This document shows positions 42,043 through 50,599 of a stretch of DNA of 64,000 nucleotides, one piece after another. Below the pieces are notes generated by a model. That model ran no database searches. It was not told the DNA's origin and was given only the letters and a program-made list of their open reading frames with translations. Numbering within the stretch: position 1 is the first letter of the stretch; every line of letters starts with the position of its first letter. The position numbers and the translations under genes were made by a program. Source of the DNA: JAWLHU01 sp049325315 (GTDB lineage Bacteria; Bacillota; Sulfobacillia; Symbiobacteriales; Symbiobacteriaceae); contig JBMONB010000074.1 of the NCBI GenBank assembly GCA_049325315.1, positions 33,026-97,025 on the forward strand, given 5' to 3'.

Positions 42043-43821
42043 ATGCTGAGCCTGGATCAACTGATCGCGGGAGGCCAGGTCCGGGCTGCCGCATGGTCGC
42101 CAGACGGCATGCAGATCGCCTTCGTCTGGCAGCGAGAAGGGGTGAGCCGCCTCTGGACAGTGGACGCCGCCGGCGGCTTTCCCCGCTTGGTCAGCCCCCA
42201 TGAGATCCTCATGGATACCCCAGCCGATGCACCCTCCTGGCGGCCAGACGGGAAGAGTCTGCTCTACCTCTCCAGCGCTGGCGGGAGCCCGAACCTCTGG
42301 TCCGTTCCAACAGATGGGGGACAACCCCACCGGCTGACAAAGGGCCCGGGGAAGGAGTCCGCTCCCACCTGGTCCCCCGACGGCCGCCACATCGCCTTCC
42401 TCACCGACCGGGATGGCTTCGATCAGCTGGCCCTGATCCCGGTGGCCGCTGACGGCTCAGCCGCCGGGTGGCCTCGCCCGCTCACCACCATGGCGATGGA
42501 CTGCCGGGAGCCGCAGTGGTCGCCGGACGGCTCCACCATCGCGTTCATCGGACTTGAGGGGCTGGACTCCTCGGCCCTCTTTCTGCTCAACCTGGAGAGC
42601 GGCGAACTGCGAGCGGTACGGACAAGTGAGCCCGCTTTCTTCTCCTCGCCGGCCTGGGCACCCGATGGGCGGCGCCTGGTCTGCATAAACGATTCCACGG
42701 GATTCGCCCACCTGTGGCTGGTAGATGCGCTCTCCGCCCAGGCATTTCCTGTACCAATGGATGATTCAGCGGAAAAGGGCAGCCCCTCCTGGTCACCGGA
42801 CGGGCGAGATATCGTCTATACGTTCAACCGCAACGGGTATATCGGCGTCGGTCTCTGGCACCAGGGAGAGCACGTAGAGTTGGTCCCACCCACCGGTGTA
42901 GCGCTCCAGCCACAGTTCTCACCCGACGGCAAGCGGCTGCTGTTCGTCTGCCACGACTCCCGCCAGGCGCCGGACATCTATGTGCAGGAGGAGACCGGGG
43001 AGCGCCGGCAGGTTTCGTTCTCAGGCCCGCCGGGCATATTGCCGGAACAACTGGTGGAACCCACCTTGGTGGAATACCTCGCAGAGGACGGGCTGACGAT
43101 CCCAGCCTTTCTTTATAAGCCCGTGCCTGCTGCTGCAGGCAGGTCCCCCATGATCATCTACCCCCACGGCGGACCCACCTCTCAGCACACGGCAGGGTGG
43201 TACCCCTTCATCCAGTTCTTCGTGGCGAAGGGATACGGTGTGCTAGCGCCCAACTTCCGTGGTTCCACCGGATACGGCCGGGCTTTCGAATTGGCGAATC
43301 GAGGTGAGTGGGGCAAGCTGGATCTGTCCGATGTAATCCGGGGGGCCGAATTCGCCCGATCCCTGGACTGGGTCGACCCAGACCGGGTGGGCATCTGGGG
43401 CGGAAGCTACGGGGGTTATCTTGCGCTGCTGGCGCTGAGCAAATCGCCCGGAACCTTCCGCTGCGGGGTTGACTTCTATGGGGTCTCCAACCGCTTCACA
43501 TCGTGGCGAGACACCGATCGAATCGGCCGGCGCAACATCGAGCGGAAGTTGGGCCGGCCCACCGAGGATCCGGCGCTTTACCGCGCCGCCTCCCCCCTGG
43601 TTTTCGAGGCGAATATCCGGGAACCGCTCTTAATTATGCACGGGGAGAACGACACCCGGGTTCCCTTCGGCCAGTCCGTTGAGATCGTAGAAGCGCTCAG
43701 GCGCCGCGGCTTCCCCGTTGAATTCCATGCCTACCCCGAGGAGGGACACGGGTTCCTCAAACCGAAGCACTTGAGGGATATCTATACCAAGGTTGAGCAG
43801 TTTTTTGCTCTCTACTTATGA
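42043..43821 (+). CDS. S9-family prolyl oligopeptidase-like serine peptidase
   Basis: Peptidase of 592 residues with an N-terminal beta-propeller made of TolB/WD40-like PD40 repeats (recurrent SPDG motifs such as WSPDGMQIAFVW) covering about residues 1-330, and a C-terminal alpha/beta-hydrolase domain. The catalytic triad is visible as Ser455 in GGSYGG, Asp537 in GENDTRV and His569 in EEGHGF. There is no signal peptide, so it should cleave imported short peptides in the cytoplasm, consistent with its place after the permeases. Exact specificity (dipeptidyl-, acylaminoacyl- or prolyl-) cannot be told. GGAGGAG precedes the ATG. Confidence 0.92.
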   Translation: MLSLDQLIAGGQVRAAAWSPDGMQIAFVWQREGVSRLWTVDAAGGFPRLVSPHEILMDTPADAPSWRPDGKSLLYLSSAGGSPNLWSVPTDGGQPHRLTKGPGKESAPTWSPDGRHIAFLTDRDGFDQLALIPVAADGSAAGWPRPLTTMAMDCREPQWSPDGSTIAFIGLEGLDSSALFLLNLESGELRAVRTSEPAFFSSPAWAPDGRRLVCINDSTGFAHLWLVDALSAQAFPVPMDDSAEKGSPSWSPDGRDIVYTFNRNGYIGVGLWHQGEHVELVPPTGVALQPQFSPDGKRLLFVCHDSRQAPDIYVQEETGERRQVSFSGPPGILPEQLVEPTLVEYLAEDGLTIPAFLYKPVPAAAGRSPMIIYPHGGPTSQHTAGWYPFIQFFVAKGYGVLAPNFRGSTGYGRAFELANRGEWGKLDLSDVIRGAEFARSLDWVDPDRVGIWGGSYGGYLALLALSKSPGTFRCGVDFYGVSNRFTSWRDTDRIGRRNIERKLGRPTEDPALYRAASPLVFEANIREPLLIMHGENDTRVPFGQSVEIVEALRRRGFPVEFHAYPEEGHGFLKPKHLRDIYTKVEQFFALYL

Positions 43822-43841
43822 TCTGCAAAGGAGCGTTCCCC

Positions 43842-44843
43842 ATGAACCAGTCCACAGCGACCGATCTGGTGGTAGGCTCCCTTCGAGCTGCGCCCGGTGA
43901 GGTCACAAAGGGCCGCCTATCTGTCGCCTCGCTCGCCGACGGCTCACCGGTGACCGTCCCGGTCATTTTGGTGAACGGTAGTGCACCCGGCCCGTGCGTT
44001 TATATTCAGGCAGCGCAGCACGGCCCCGAACTGACCGGAATCGACGCCATTCGCCGGGCGCTCGCGGAGGTAGACCCGCAAAAGCTCCGTGGCCAGATTG
44101 TGGCGATTCCCGTTGTGAACGGCCCCGCCTTTAACAACCGGACCCGCCAGGCCCCGTATGACTTGGAGGACATGAACCGATTCTGGCCCGGGCGGGCCAA
44201 CGGCAGCATGACCGAACTGATCGCTTTCACCGTCTGGAACAGCGCCGTAGCGCAGTCGGACGTGGTGGTAGACCTGCACACCTGGAACTGGTACACAGTC
44301 AGCCACAGCCGGATGGGCGATGAGGCCTCGGCCAAGCTGGCCCAGGTCTTCGGCACCCCTGTTCTGGTAAGGGAAGAGCTCGACCCGGGCTTCAAGCGGG
44401 CTGGCTATGACAGCAAGCTCAGGAGCGTGGCCATGGCTGCCGGCAAGCCGGCCATCACCCCCGAACTGGGCGGCGGCATGCGGCTGGAACGGGAACAGGT
44501 GGAGATGGGTAAGCGCGGCATTCTGAACGTACTCAAGCACTACGGGTTGATAGAGGGCGAGCTGGAACTCCCACCGGTACAGACCGTCGTGACCTGGGAC
44601 TCGACCTGCGTCATGCGGGCGGCTGTGGGCGGCCTCTTCCTGACCGAGGTAACCACAGGACAACAGGTCGCCGAGGGCGACCTGCTGGGCCAGATCGTCA
44701 GCCCCGGCGACTTCCAGGTGCTCCAGGAGTTCCGCTCCCCCAGAAGCGGCATGGTGGCGACGTACGCAGAGAACCCCGTCCTTCACACCGGCGACGCGGC
44801 CGTAACGGTCGTCCCGGTGGTCGGGGAGATCCACAACGATTAG
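43842..44843 (+). CDS. Succinylglutamate desuccinylase/aspartoacylase-family deacylase
   Basis: Zinc carboxypeptidase-fold (M14-related) hydrolase of 333 residues that removes acyl groups from amino acids or small peptides. Zinc ligands fit His60 and Glu63 in QHGPEL and His146 in DLHTW. A catalytic glutamate is at Glu208 in TPELGGG. A C-terminal beta domain follows. The open frame begins earlier, but the ATG with AAAGGAG eight bases upstream is chosen; it starts 20 bases after the peptidase stop. As the last gene of the cluster it may process N-acyl amino acids released by the S9 peptidase; this is inference. A strong terminator follows. Confidence 0.88.
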   Translation: MNQSTATDLVVGSLRAAPGEVTKGRLSVASLADGSPVTVPVILVNGSAPGPCVYIQAAQHGPELTGIDAIRRALAEVDPQKLRGQIVAIPVVNGPAFNNRTRQAPYDLEDMNRFWPGRANGSMTELIAFTVWNSAVAQSDVVVDLHTWNWYTVSHSRMGDEASAKLAQVFGTPVLVREELDPGFKRAGYDSKLRSVAMAAGKPAITPELGGGMRLEREQVEMGKRGILNVLKHYGLIEGELELPPVQTVVTWDSTCVMRAAVGGLFLTEVTTGQQVAEGDLLGQIVSPGDFQVLQEFRSPRSGMVATYAENPVLHTGDAAVTVVPVVGEIHND

Positions 44844-44870
44844 TCCCCACCCAACCGCACCCGAAGTTGA

Positions 44871-44900
44871 AAACGCCCTGTGGCACTCCACAGGGCGTTT
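44871..44900 (+). terminator. Terminator of the peptide-uptake cluster
   Basis: Perfect 13-base arms AAACGCCCTGTGG with a four-base loop. The stem sequence is almost the same as that of the clpX terminator 200 bases away. Confidence 0.85.
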
Positions 44901-44922
44901 CGTCTAGACCGGGTCAGGCCAA

Positions 44923-45057
44923 GTGTATGCGGTGCATCCCTCGGAGGGGCCGGTAGAGGAAAGGCGGCGCCTTCACCGCCGCTCACTCGGACACAGGGCC
45001 GTGGCCGCCGCCGTCTCCACCGGCGCCGGCTGGCTCGGCAGGATGCACCGCATACAC
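44923..45057. repeat. 135-bp imperfect hairpin element with 17-bp perfect terminal arms
   Basis: GTGTATGCGGTGCATCC (44923-44939) and its exact complement GGATGCACCGCATACAC (45041-45057) enclose 101 bases. Inner complementary pairs GCCGGTAGAG/CTCCACCGGC (44950-44959 and 45015-45024, nine of ten paired) and GGCGGC/GCCGCC (44963-44968 and 45004-45009) nest within, so either strand could fold into one long hairpin. There is no credible coding frame. It lies between two related terminators. It may be a small mobile (MITE-like) or structured-RNA element; no family was recognised. Confidence 0.65.
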
Positions 45058-45083
45058 GCCCCCCACCACCCGACAAACTAGAA

Positions 45084-45123
45084 AAAATAACGCCCTGTGG
45101 AGTCTACCGACTCCCACAGGGCG
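45084..45123 (-). terminator. clpX terminator
   Basis: On the minus strand, CGCCCTGTGGGAGTC pairs with GACTCCACAGGGCG (one bulged base) across a short loop, followed by TTATTTTTTC. Confidence 0.9.
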
Positions 45124-45130
45124 CCTTTTC

Positions 45131-46405
45131 TTACGCAGACTCTTCCTTCTTCACCCGACGGTTCTTGGCGTCCGTCGCGGTCACAAGGAGAGGCTCCTCC
45201 TTCTTCTGCACCACGTCCTTGGTGATCACGCACTTCGAGACGTCGTTGCGGGCGGGCACCTCGTACATCACATCGGTCATGATGTCCTCGATAATGGCCC
45301 GCAGACCGCGGGCGCCGGTGTTCCGCTTAAGCGCCTCCTTGGCGATCGCCCGAACAGCATCATCCTTGAACTCCAGATCGATATTGTCCATCTGAAGCAG
45401 CTTCTGATACTGCTTGATCAAGGCGTTCTTCGGCTCCTGGAGGATCTTGACCAGGGCCTCCTCATCGAGGGCGTCGAGGGTGACGATGACCGGCAGGCGG
45501 CCGACGAACTCGGGAATCAGGCCAAACTTGAGCAGGTCTTCCGGAAGGATCTGCGCGAGCATCTCGCCCACGTTCTGATCCTTCTTCGACCGAATCTCAG
45601 CGCCGAAGCCCATGCCCCGCTTGCCAACCCGGTTGCCGATGATCTTGTCGATGCCGTCGAAGGCACCGCCGCAAACGAAGAGGATATTGGTGGTATTAAT
45701 CTGGATGAACTCCTGGTGCGGGTGCTTCCGGCCGCCCTGGGGCGGAACGGAGGCGATGGTGCCCTCCAGGATCTTCAGCAACGCCTGCTGCACACCCTCG
45801 CCCGAGACGTCGCGGGTGATTGAAGGATTCTCGGACTTACGGGCAATCTTATCGACCTCGTCGATATAGACGATACCCTTCTCCGCCTTCTCGATGTCGT
45901 AGTCAGCCGCCTGAATCAGCTTCAGGAGGATGTTCTCGACGTCTTCACCCACATAGCCGGCCTCAGTCAAGCTGGTAGCATCCGCGATCGCGAAGGGGAC
46001 ATTCAGGATCCTGGCGAGGGTCTGAGCCAGGAGCGTCTTGCCCGAGCCCGTCGGGCCAAGCATGACGATATTGGACTTCTGCAGCTCGACATCGTCGAGC
46101 TTATTGCCCATGTTGATCCGCTTGTAGTGGTTGTAAACAGCCACTGCCAGCGTCCGCTTCGCCCGCTCCTGCCCGATGACATACTGATCGAGGATCGACT
46201 TGATCTCAGTCGGCTTGGGAACGTCCTTGAGCTCGAAATCGACCTCTTCGTTCAGTTCTTCCTCGATAATCTCATTGCAGAGCTCGATGCACTCGTCGCA
46301 AATATAAACCCCTGGGCCCGCGACGAGCCGCTTCACCTGGTCCTGAAACTTGCCGCAGAAGGAGCACTTCAGCTGGCCTTTGTCCTCACCCGTGAACTTG
46401 AACAT
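45131..46405 (-). CDS. clpX: ATP-dependent Clp protease ATP-binding subunit ClpX
   Basis: AAA+ unfoldase that delivers substrates to ClpP. The 424-residue product has an N-terminal zinc-binding domain with Cys14, Cys17, Cys36 and Cys39 (CSFCGK...ICDEC), Walker A GPTGSGKT, Walker B IVYIDEVDKIARK and a ClpP-contact IGF-type loop (the family's usual tripeptide region). The open frame is longer, but the ATG at 46405 gives the standard N-terminus and has AAAGGGGTGG upstream. It lies 16 bases after clpP, in the operon tig-clpP-clpX. Confidence 0.97.
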   Translation of the reverse strand: MFKFTGEDKGQLKCSFCGKFQDQVKRLVAGPGVYICDECIELCNEIIEEELNEEVDFELKDVPKPTEIKSILDQYVIGQERAKRTLAVAVYNHYKRINMGNKLDDVELQKSNIVMLGPTGSGKTLLAQTLARILNVPFAIADATSLTEAGYVGEDVENILLKLIQAADYDIEKAEKGIVYIDEVDKIARKSENPSITRDVSGEGVQQALLKILEGTIASVPPQGGRKHPHQEFIQINTTNILFVCGGAFDGIDKIIGNRVGKRGMGFGAEIRSKKDQNVGEMLAQILPEDLLKFGLIPEFVGRLPVIVTLDALDEEALVKILQEPKNALIKQYQKLLQMDNIDLEFKDDAVRAIAKEALKRNTGARGLRAIIEDIMTDVMYEVPARNDVSKCVITKDVVQKKEEPLLVTATDAKNRRVKKEESA

Positions 46406-46421
46406 TCCCCCACCCCTTTCT

Positions 46422-47030
46422 TTAGCGTGCGGTTCGGCTCGCCTTATCCCGGGGGTGCACCACTTCGTCAACCAGACCATAAGCCTTGGCTTCGTCAGCA
46501 GACAGCCAGCGGTCACGCTCGGTGTCAGCCTTGATGCGCTCAATAGACTGACCGGTGTGCTTGGCGAGGATCTCGGCCATCTGTTCCTTGGTCTTGATGG
46601 CCTCCCGCGCAGTAATTTCAATGTCGGTTACCTGACCACCAACGCCGCTCAGATGCGGCTGGTGGATCATGACGCGAGCGTTAGGCAAAGCGTACCGCTT
46701 GCCGGTGCCCGCAGCCAGGAGCAGGGCGCCCATGGAGGCAGCCAGCCCCACGACGGTGGTATTGACCGGAGACTTGATATGCTGCATCGCGTCGTAAATG
46801 CCCAGGCCCGCGGAGACGGAGCCGCCGGGCGAGTTGATATAGAGGTTGATCTCCTTGTCCGGATCATCGCTCTCGAGGAACAGGAGTTGCGCGATGATCA
46901 CGTTTGCCACCTGATCATCGACCGGCGTCCCGAGGAAAATGATCCGATCCTTTAGCAGTCGGCTATAGATGTCGTATGACCGCTCTCCACGGTTCGTCTG
47001 CTCGATGACGTATGGAATCAGGTAGCTCAT
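46422..47030 (-). CDS. clpP: ATP-dependent Clp protease proteolytic subunit ClpP
   Basis: Self-compartmentalising serine peptidase, 202 residues, with catalytic Ser99 in AASMGA, His123 in MIHQPH and Asp173 in ERDRWL. The N-terminal LIPYVIEQTNRGERSYDIY region, which forms the gated pore, is intact. AGGAGGTC precedes the ATG. It sits between tig and clpX. Confidence 0.97.
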   Translation of the reverse strand: MSYLIPYVIEQTNRGERSYDIYSRLLKDRIIFLGTPVDDQVANVIIAQLLFLESDDPDKEINLYINSPGGSVSAGLGIYDAMQHIKSPVNTTVVGLAASMGALLLAAGTGKRYALPNARVMIHQPHLSGVGGQVTDIEITAREAIKTKEQMAEILAKHTGQSIERIKADTERDRWLSADEAKAYGLVDEVVHPRDKASRTAR

Positions 47031-47069
47031 AGTCTGACCTCCTTCACCCGCGATCTATACCAATCACCG

Positions 47070-48365
47070 TTAACCCTGGGCGGGCGTGTTCAGATTGACC
47101 AGATGATCAATCGTCTTCTGCATCAGCAGCCCTTCCCGCATACGGGCCCGGTAGTTCGCATTCTTGCGGAGCTTCTTGATATCGGCCTCCTGGCCCTTGT
47201 ACATGGAGAGCATCTTGTCGAACTCCGCCTCGATGTCGGCGTCGGTGACGGTGATGCCTTCCTGCTTGGCGACGGCCGAGAGAACCAGGTCGTTCTTAAC
47301 AGCCTTCCGGGCCGGCGCATCAAACTCGGTATGCAGGTCTTCGTGAGACTTGCCGGTATACTGATGCCACAGGTCCAGGCTAAGACCCTGGCGAGAAAGC
47401 TGATGCTCAAAGTCATGAATCATCTCGTGGACCTTGTTGTGAATCATCACGTGGGGCAGCTCCACCGAAGCCTCGTTGGCGACCGCCTCAATGACCTTGT
47501 TCTGGAAGTCCCGCTCGGCGTTCGCCTTCGTGGACTCAATGAGACGATTCTGGATATCGGCCCGCAGTTCCTCCACCGTCTTGAACGGGCTGACCTGCTG
47601 GGCGAACTCGTCGTTCACCTCGGGCAGTTCCTTGGTCTTGATTTCCTTGACGGTCACCTTGAAAACGGCCTGCTTACCGGCCAGATGCTCCGCCTGGTAA
47701 TCCTCGGGGAAGGTGACGGTGACATCACGGGTCTCGCCGGCCTTGGCGCCGATAAGGCCTTCCTCGAAGCCAGGAATAAAGCTGCCAGAGCCGATCTCCA
47801 GGTTATAATTCTCGCCCTTGCCGCCCTCAAAGGCGACATCGTCGATGAAGCCCTCAAAGTCGATCACGGCGAAGGAGCCATTCTTCACCTCGCCGGTCTC
47901 GTCGGTCACCAGGGTGGCGAGCCGGCCACGCAGGGCGTTGATCTGCTCGTCGACCTGCTCGTCGGTCACCTCGGGCACGTTCTGCTCCAGCCCGAAGCCG
48001 GAGAGCTTGCCGAGGGTGACCTCGGGGGTAACCTGAACCTTGCCCTTAAAAATGAAGTCCATACCCTCTTCGGCCCGAACCAGTTCGATCTCGGGCTGGT
48101 CAATCGGCTCGACCTCGCCCTTGGCGACAGCGGCGTTGTAAGCCTGGGGGAGAAGGTGCTCCACCGCTTCCTGGACCAGGCTCTCCTTACCATAGGTGCG
48201 TTCGAAGATCGCACGAGGCGCCTTCCCACGGCGGAAGCCAGGAATGGTCACTTGCTGATTGAACTTCTTGAACGCAGAATCGATGGCCTTGGAGAACTCC
48301 TGAGCGTCCACCTCAACCTCAAACTGCATCCAATTGTTTTCTAACTTGTCCCAGGTCGCCTTCAT
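47070..48365 (-). CDS. tig: Trigger factor (ribosome-associated peptidyl-prolyl isomerase chaperone)
   Basis: Chaperone that binds nascent chains at the ribosome exit. The 431-residue product has an N-terminal ribosome-binding domain with GFRRGKAPRAIFE (the signature loop), an FKBP-type isomerase domain (about 160-245; FEGFIDDVAFEGGKGENYNL), and a helical C-terminal chaperone domain. The ATG has GAGGGGGAG upstream. It is the first gene of tig-clpP-clpX, with a promoter about 90 bases upstream. Confidence 0.97.
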   Translation of the reverse strand: MKATWDKLENNWMQFEVEVDAQEFSKAIDSAFKKFNQQVTIPGFRRGKAPRAIFERTYGKESLVQEAVEHLLPQAYNAAVAKGEVEPIDQPEIELVRAEEGMDFIFKGKVQVTPEVTLGKLSGFGLEQNVPEVTDEQVDEQINALRGRLATLVTDETGEVKNGSFAVIDFEGFIDDVAFEGGKGENYNLEIGSGSFIPGFEEGLIGAKAGETRDVTVTFPEDYQAEHLAGKQAVFKVTVKEIKTKELPEVNDEFAQQVSPFKTVEELRADIQNRLIESTKANAERDFQNKVIEAVANEASVELPHVMIHNKVHEMIHDFEHQLSRQGLSLDLWHQYTGKSHEDLHTEFDAPARKAVKNDLVLSAVAKQEGITVTDADIEAEFDKMLSMYKGQEADIKKLRKNANYRARMREGLLMQKTIDHLVNLNTPAQG

Positions 48366-48456
48366 CTATTCTCCCCCTCAATAGTCAGTATATGGCCTGG
48401 ATTGGGTACGGCCACATACGGCATCTTCAGCCAAAACTCGTGGCTGCAACTTTAGT

Positions 48457-48485
48457 ATTATACCACGAGGCCCCAGTTCAAACAA
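48457..48485 (-). promoter_or_regulatory. Promoter of tig-clpP-clpX
   Basis: On the minus strand TTGTTT, a 17-base spacer and a perfect TATAAT, about 90 bases before tig. The remainder of the 48366-48816 gap (AT-rich around 48590-48670) holds nothing else I can name apart from the hairpin at 48785-48806. Confidence 0.65.
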
Positions 48486-48784
48486 CGAACCGGGCGTCTG
48501 TGCTTATGACGCTATCTGCTGGGGGAAAGGTTCGGGCGCGCTCTGGGCGCGGAATAGAGCCATTTCATTTTACGTTCAACACCTTTTCTCAAACATCCTG
48601 CTCAAAACGCAAATTTTTTTGAGGATATTTCCCATTATTGATTCATTCCACCTGTTATTCGATAGTCGTGGAATCCACCTTCCGAACAATTGACAGCCTG
48701 GCAGGGGTAGCTATTCAGATGCCCCGATCCGCTCGCCTGAGTTGAGCCCCTCCAGGTGGCGGACTGTAATCACGTTACGGAACA

Positions 48785-48806
48785 GCGGCCCTCTTACGAG
48801 AGCCGC
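48785..48806 (-). terminator. Weak hairpin after creatininase-family gene
   Basis: GCGGCTCT...AGAGGGCCGC with one bulge, ten bases after the stop. No U-tract, so termination is uncertain. Confidence 0.4.
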
Positions 48807-48816
48807 CCGGTCTTAC

Positions 48817-49551
48817 TCAAAGGCTTTGTCGTGTCGCCGACAGGATCGCCGCCATGCGCTCTACTGTCGCCTCAATCAGCCTTTCACCCTTCCCGGCTGT
48901 AGCCAGGGTGGCATCGCCCATCACCCCGGTCTGGCTCAGCTCGCTCCAGCGAACGGGCCGGTAGTCGAAATCGGGTGGAACCGGGGGCTCCTCCCGGATC
49001 GCTCTCTCCATGGCCACGTGCTCGGGCGCCAGGTAGAGCATCATCGAAGTCTCTAACTCGCAGGCGTGAAAGAGGCTCGGATGAAAGCGGGGTGATTCCC
49101 GGATCTGATCGGCCACAGGCCCCATGCCGGGGTGGGAGAAGGTGAAGGTGATGGGACCGCCCTCCGCCTCCAGGAGCCGGGCTGCTTCCTTCATCGCTGC
49201 CTGGTTTCCGAGGTGGGCGTTGACGATGGCGAAGATGGGAACCCCCAGGTCCCGCAGGCTGCGGCCGATGCCGGCCAGCATGGCGACCAGGGCGCTGTCG
49301 GGCACGGAGAGCGTACCGGGGAAGCCGTAGAGCGACCAGACCTGGCCGTAGGGCAGCACCGGCAGGAGTACGGCGCCGACCCGCTCCGCCACCTTGCGCG
49401 CCACCCGGGCGGCGATGTAGTTGTCGGTGCCCACCGGCAGGTGCGGGCCATGGGTCTCCACCGCCCCCAGCGGAAGGATGGCGATGGCGGTCTCCTTCAG
49501 CTTCGCCTGCGCCTCTTCAGCGGGCAGCGCCTCCATCTCCCAGCAGCCCAT
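48817..49551 (-). CDS. Creatininase-family metal-dependent amidohydrolase
   Basis: Predicted metal-dependent hydrolase of cyclic amides or related bonds, 244 residues. Metal ligands fit Glu32, His34 and Asp43 in GAVETHGPHLPVGTDNY and His113 in NAHLGNQ, with a further Glu in HACELET. The family includes creatinine amidohydrolase, FAPy deformylase-like and MftE-like enzymes, so the substrate is open. The ATG four bases after the upstream gene's stop is used; the longer frame overlaps that gene. Last gene of the PTS operon, so its product probably acts on the transported compound. Confidence 0.85.
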   Translation of the reverse strand: MGCWEMEALPAEEAQAKLKETAIAILPLGAVETHGPHLPVGTDNYIAARVARKVAERVGAVLLPVLPYGQVWSLYGFPGTLSVPDSALVAMLAGIGRSLRDLGVPIFAIVNAHLGNQAAMKEAARLLEAEGGPITFTFSHPGMGPVADQIRESPRFHPSLFHACELETSMMLYLAPEHVAMERAIREEPPVPPDFDYRPVRWSELSQTGVMGDATLATAGKGERLIEATVERMAAILSATRQSL

Positions 49552-49555
49552 CGGG

Positions 49556-50533
49556 TCACGCCCCCTTCTTGAAGGTGAAGCACCGCTGGGGGTTCTCCTC
49601 AAAGAAGAGCCGCACCAGCCTGTGCCCGTCGTAGCCGGCGTGAGCAGCCTCGTCGATGAACCGGGGCACCCACTTCTCCAGAATGTAGCCAAGCCCCAGC
49701 CCGTGGCCGTAGGACCGGTAGTACGACTTGCGGGCGGTGTCGCCGCTGATCAGGATCTGCCGCTCGTGACCCCGCTTTACCAGTTCGAGGATGCACTGAA
49801 TGCGGACCGACTCCGGGTAGTACTTCACCTTGCCGATGCCGTCGAAGCAGAGGTAGGCGCCGGTTTCGGCAATCTTAAGGTGGTAGTAGGTGTCGGGGTT
49901 GCGATCCATGTGGCCGAAACTGACGTGGGCAAGGTTGACCTGCTCCTCCCGCAGCAGGTCGATCTGCTCCAGCGCCATGGTGCCCACTTCGGTATGGCTG
50001 TGCACCGGCGCCTCGGTCTCGTGGTGAGCCCGGGCTACCGCCCGCAGCACCTTCTCCTCCAGCGGGGAGATGGTGTTGTACCCGGTGCCGAACTTGACCT
50101 GCCCCGCCCTGTAGGGCGAGCCCTCCAGCCCCTCGGTCACCTCAGCCGCCACGAAGCGAGTCAGCTCTGTGATCGAGAGTCGCTCGATCCAGGCGCCGAA
50201 GGTCTCGTCATGGCCAGGGCGGCGAGCGCTCCAGAGAAAGGCCTTGTTCAGTCCGGCGGTGCCGATCACGTGAACCCCGGCCTGCCGGGAGATCTGCACC
50301 ACCGCCTCCACGTCGCGCCCGTAGTCATGGCAGGTGGCATCGACGATGCTCCTCCCGCCGGCCCTTGCGAATAACTCCACGTCGGCCAGCGATTTGGCCG
50401 GGTCGTCCAGCAGGAGGTCGTCATCCCCCTTGGCGACCCAGTAGGGCGGCCGGCAGACGATATGCTCATGGGAATAGGTGACCCCCATCTCCCGGGGATC
50501 GATATCACCCAAAAGGGTTCGCACAAAGGTCAT
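49556..50533 (-). CDS. Phosphotriesterase-family (PTE/Php-like) metal-dependent hydrolase
   Basis: TIM-barrel amidohydrolase-superfamily enzyme of 325 residues with a predicted binuclear metal site: His22 and His24 in SHEHIV, carboxylated Lys147 in VKFGTG, His180, His208 and Asp265 in ISGDTARKS. In the family, members are mostly lactonases acting on sugar or acyl lactones. It lies between the EIIC gene and the creatininase gene in a PTS operon; a role as sugar-phosphate lactonase, in place of UlaG, is plausible. AAGGGGG precedes the ATG. Confidence 0.88.
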   Translation of the reverse strand: MTFVRTLLGDIDPREMGVTYSHEHIVCRPPYWVAKGDDDLLLDDPAKSLADVELFARAGGRSIVDATCHDYGRDVEAVVQISRQAGVHVIGTAGLNKAFLWSARRPGHDETFGAWIERLSITELTRFVAAEVTEGLEGSPYRAGQVKFGTGYNTISPLEEKVLRAVARAHHETEAPVHSHTEVGTMALEQIDLLREEQVNLAHVSFGHMDRNPDTYYHLKIAETGAYLCFDGIGKVKYYPESVRIQCILELVKRGHERQILISGDTARKSYYRSYGHGLGLGYILEKWVPRFIDEAAHAGYDGHRLVRLFFEENPQRCFTFKKGA

Positions 50534-50599
50534 ACGGAACTGCCCCCTTATGAGCCGGAGAGGGCCGCCGCTCCCGCAAGAGTGGCGGCCCCCCGATCT

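Noticed and set aside
44923..45057. 6S RNA, SRP RNA or RNase P RNA in the clpX-downstream hairpin region
   Set aside because: None of the conserved core sequences of these RNAs is present; only the fold-back character is clear.
44880..45395. Open frames through the hairpin element and the clpX end
   Set aside because: Arg/Pro-rich translations without start signals; the region is better explained by terminators and the inverted-repeat element.
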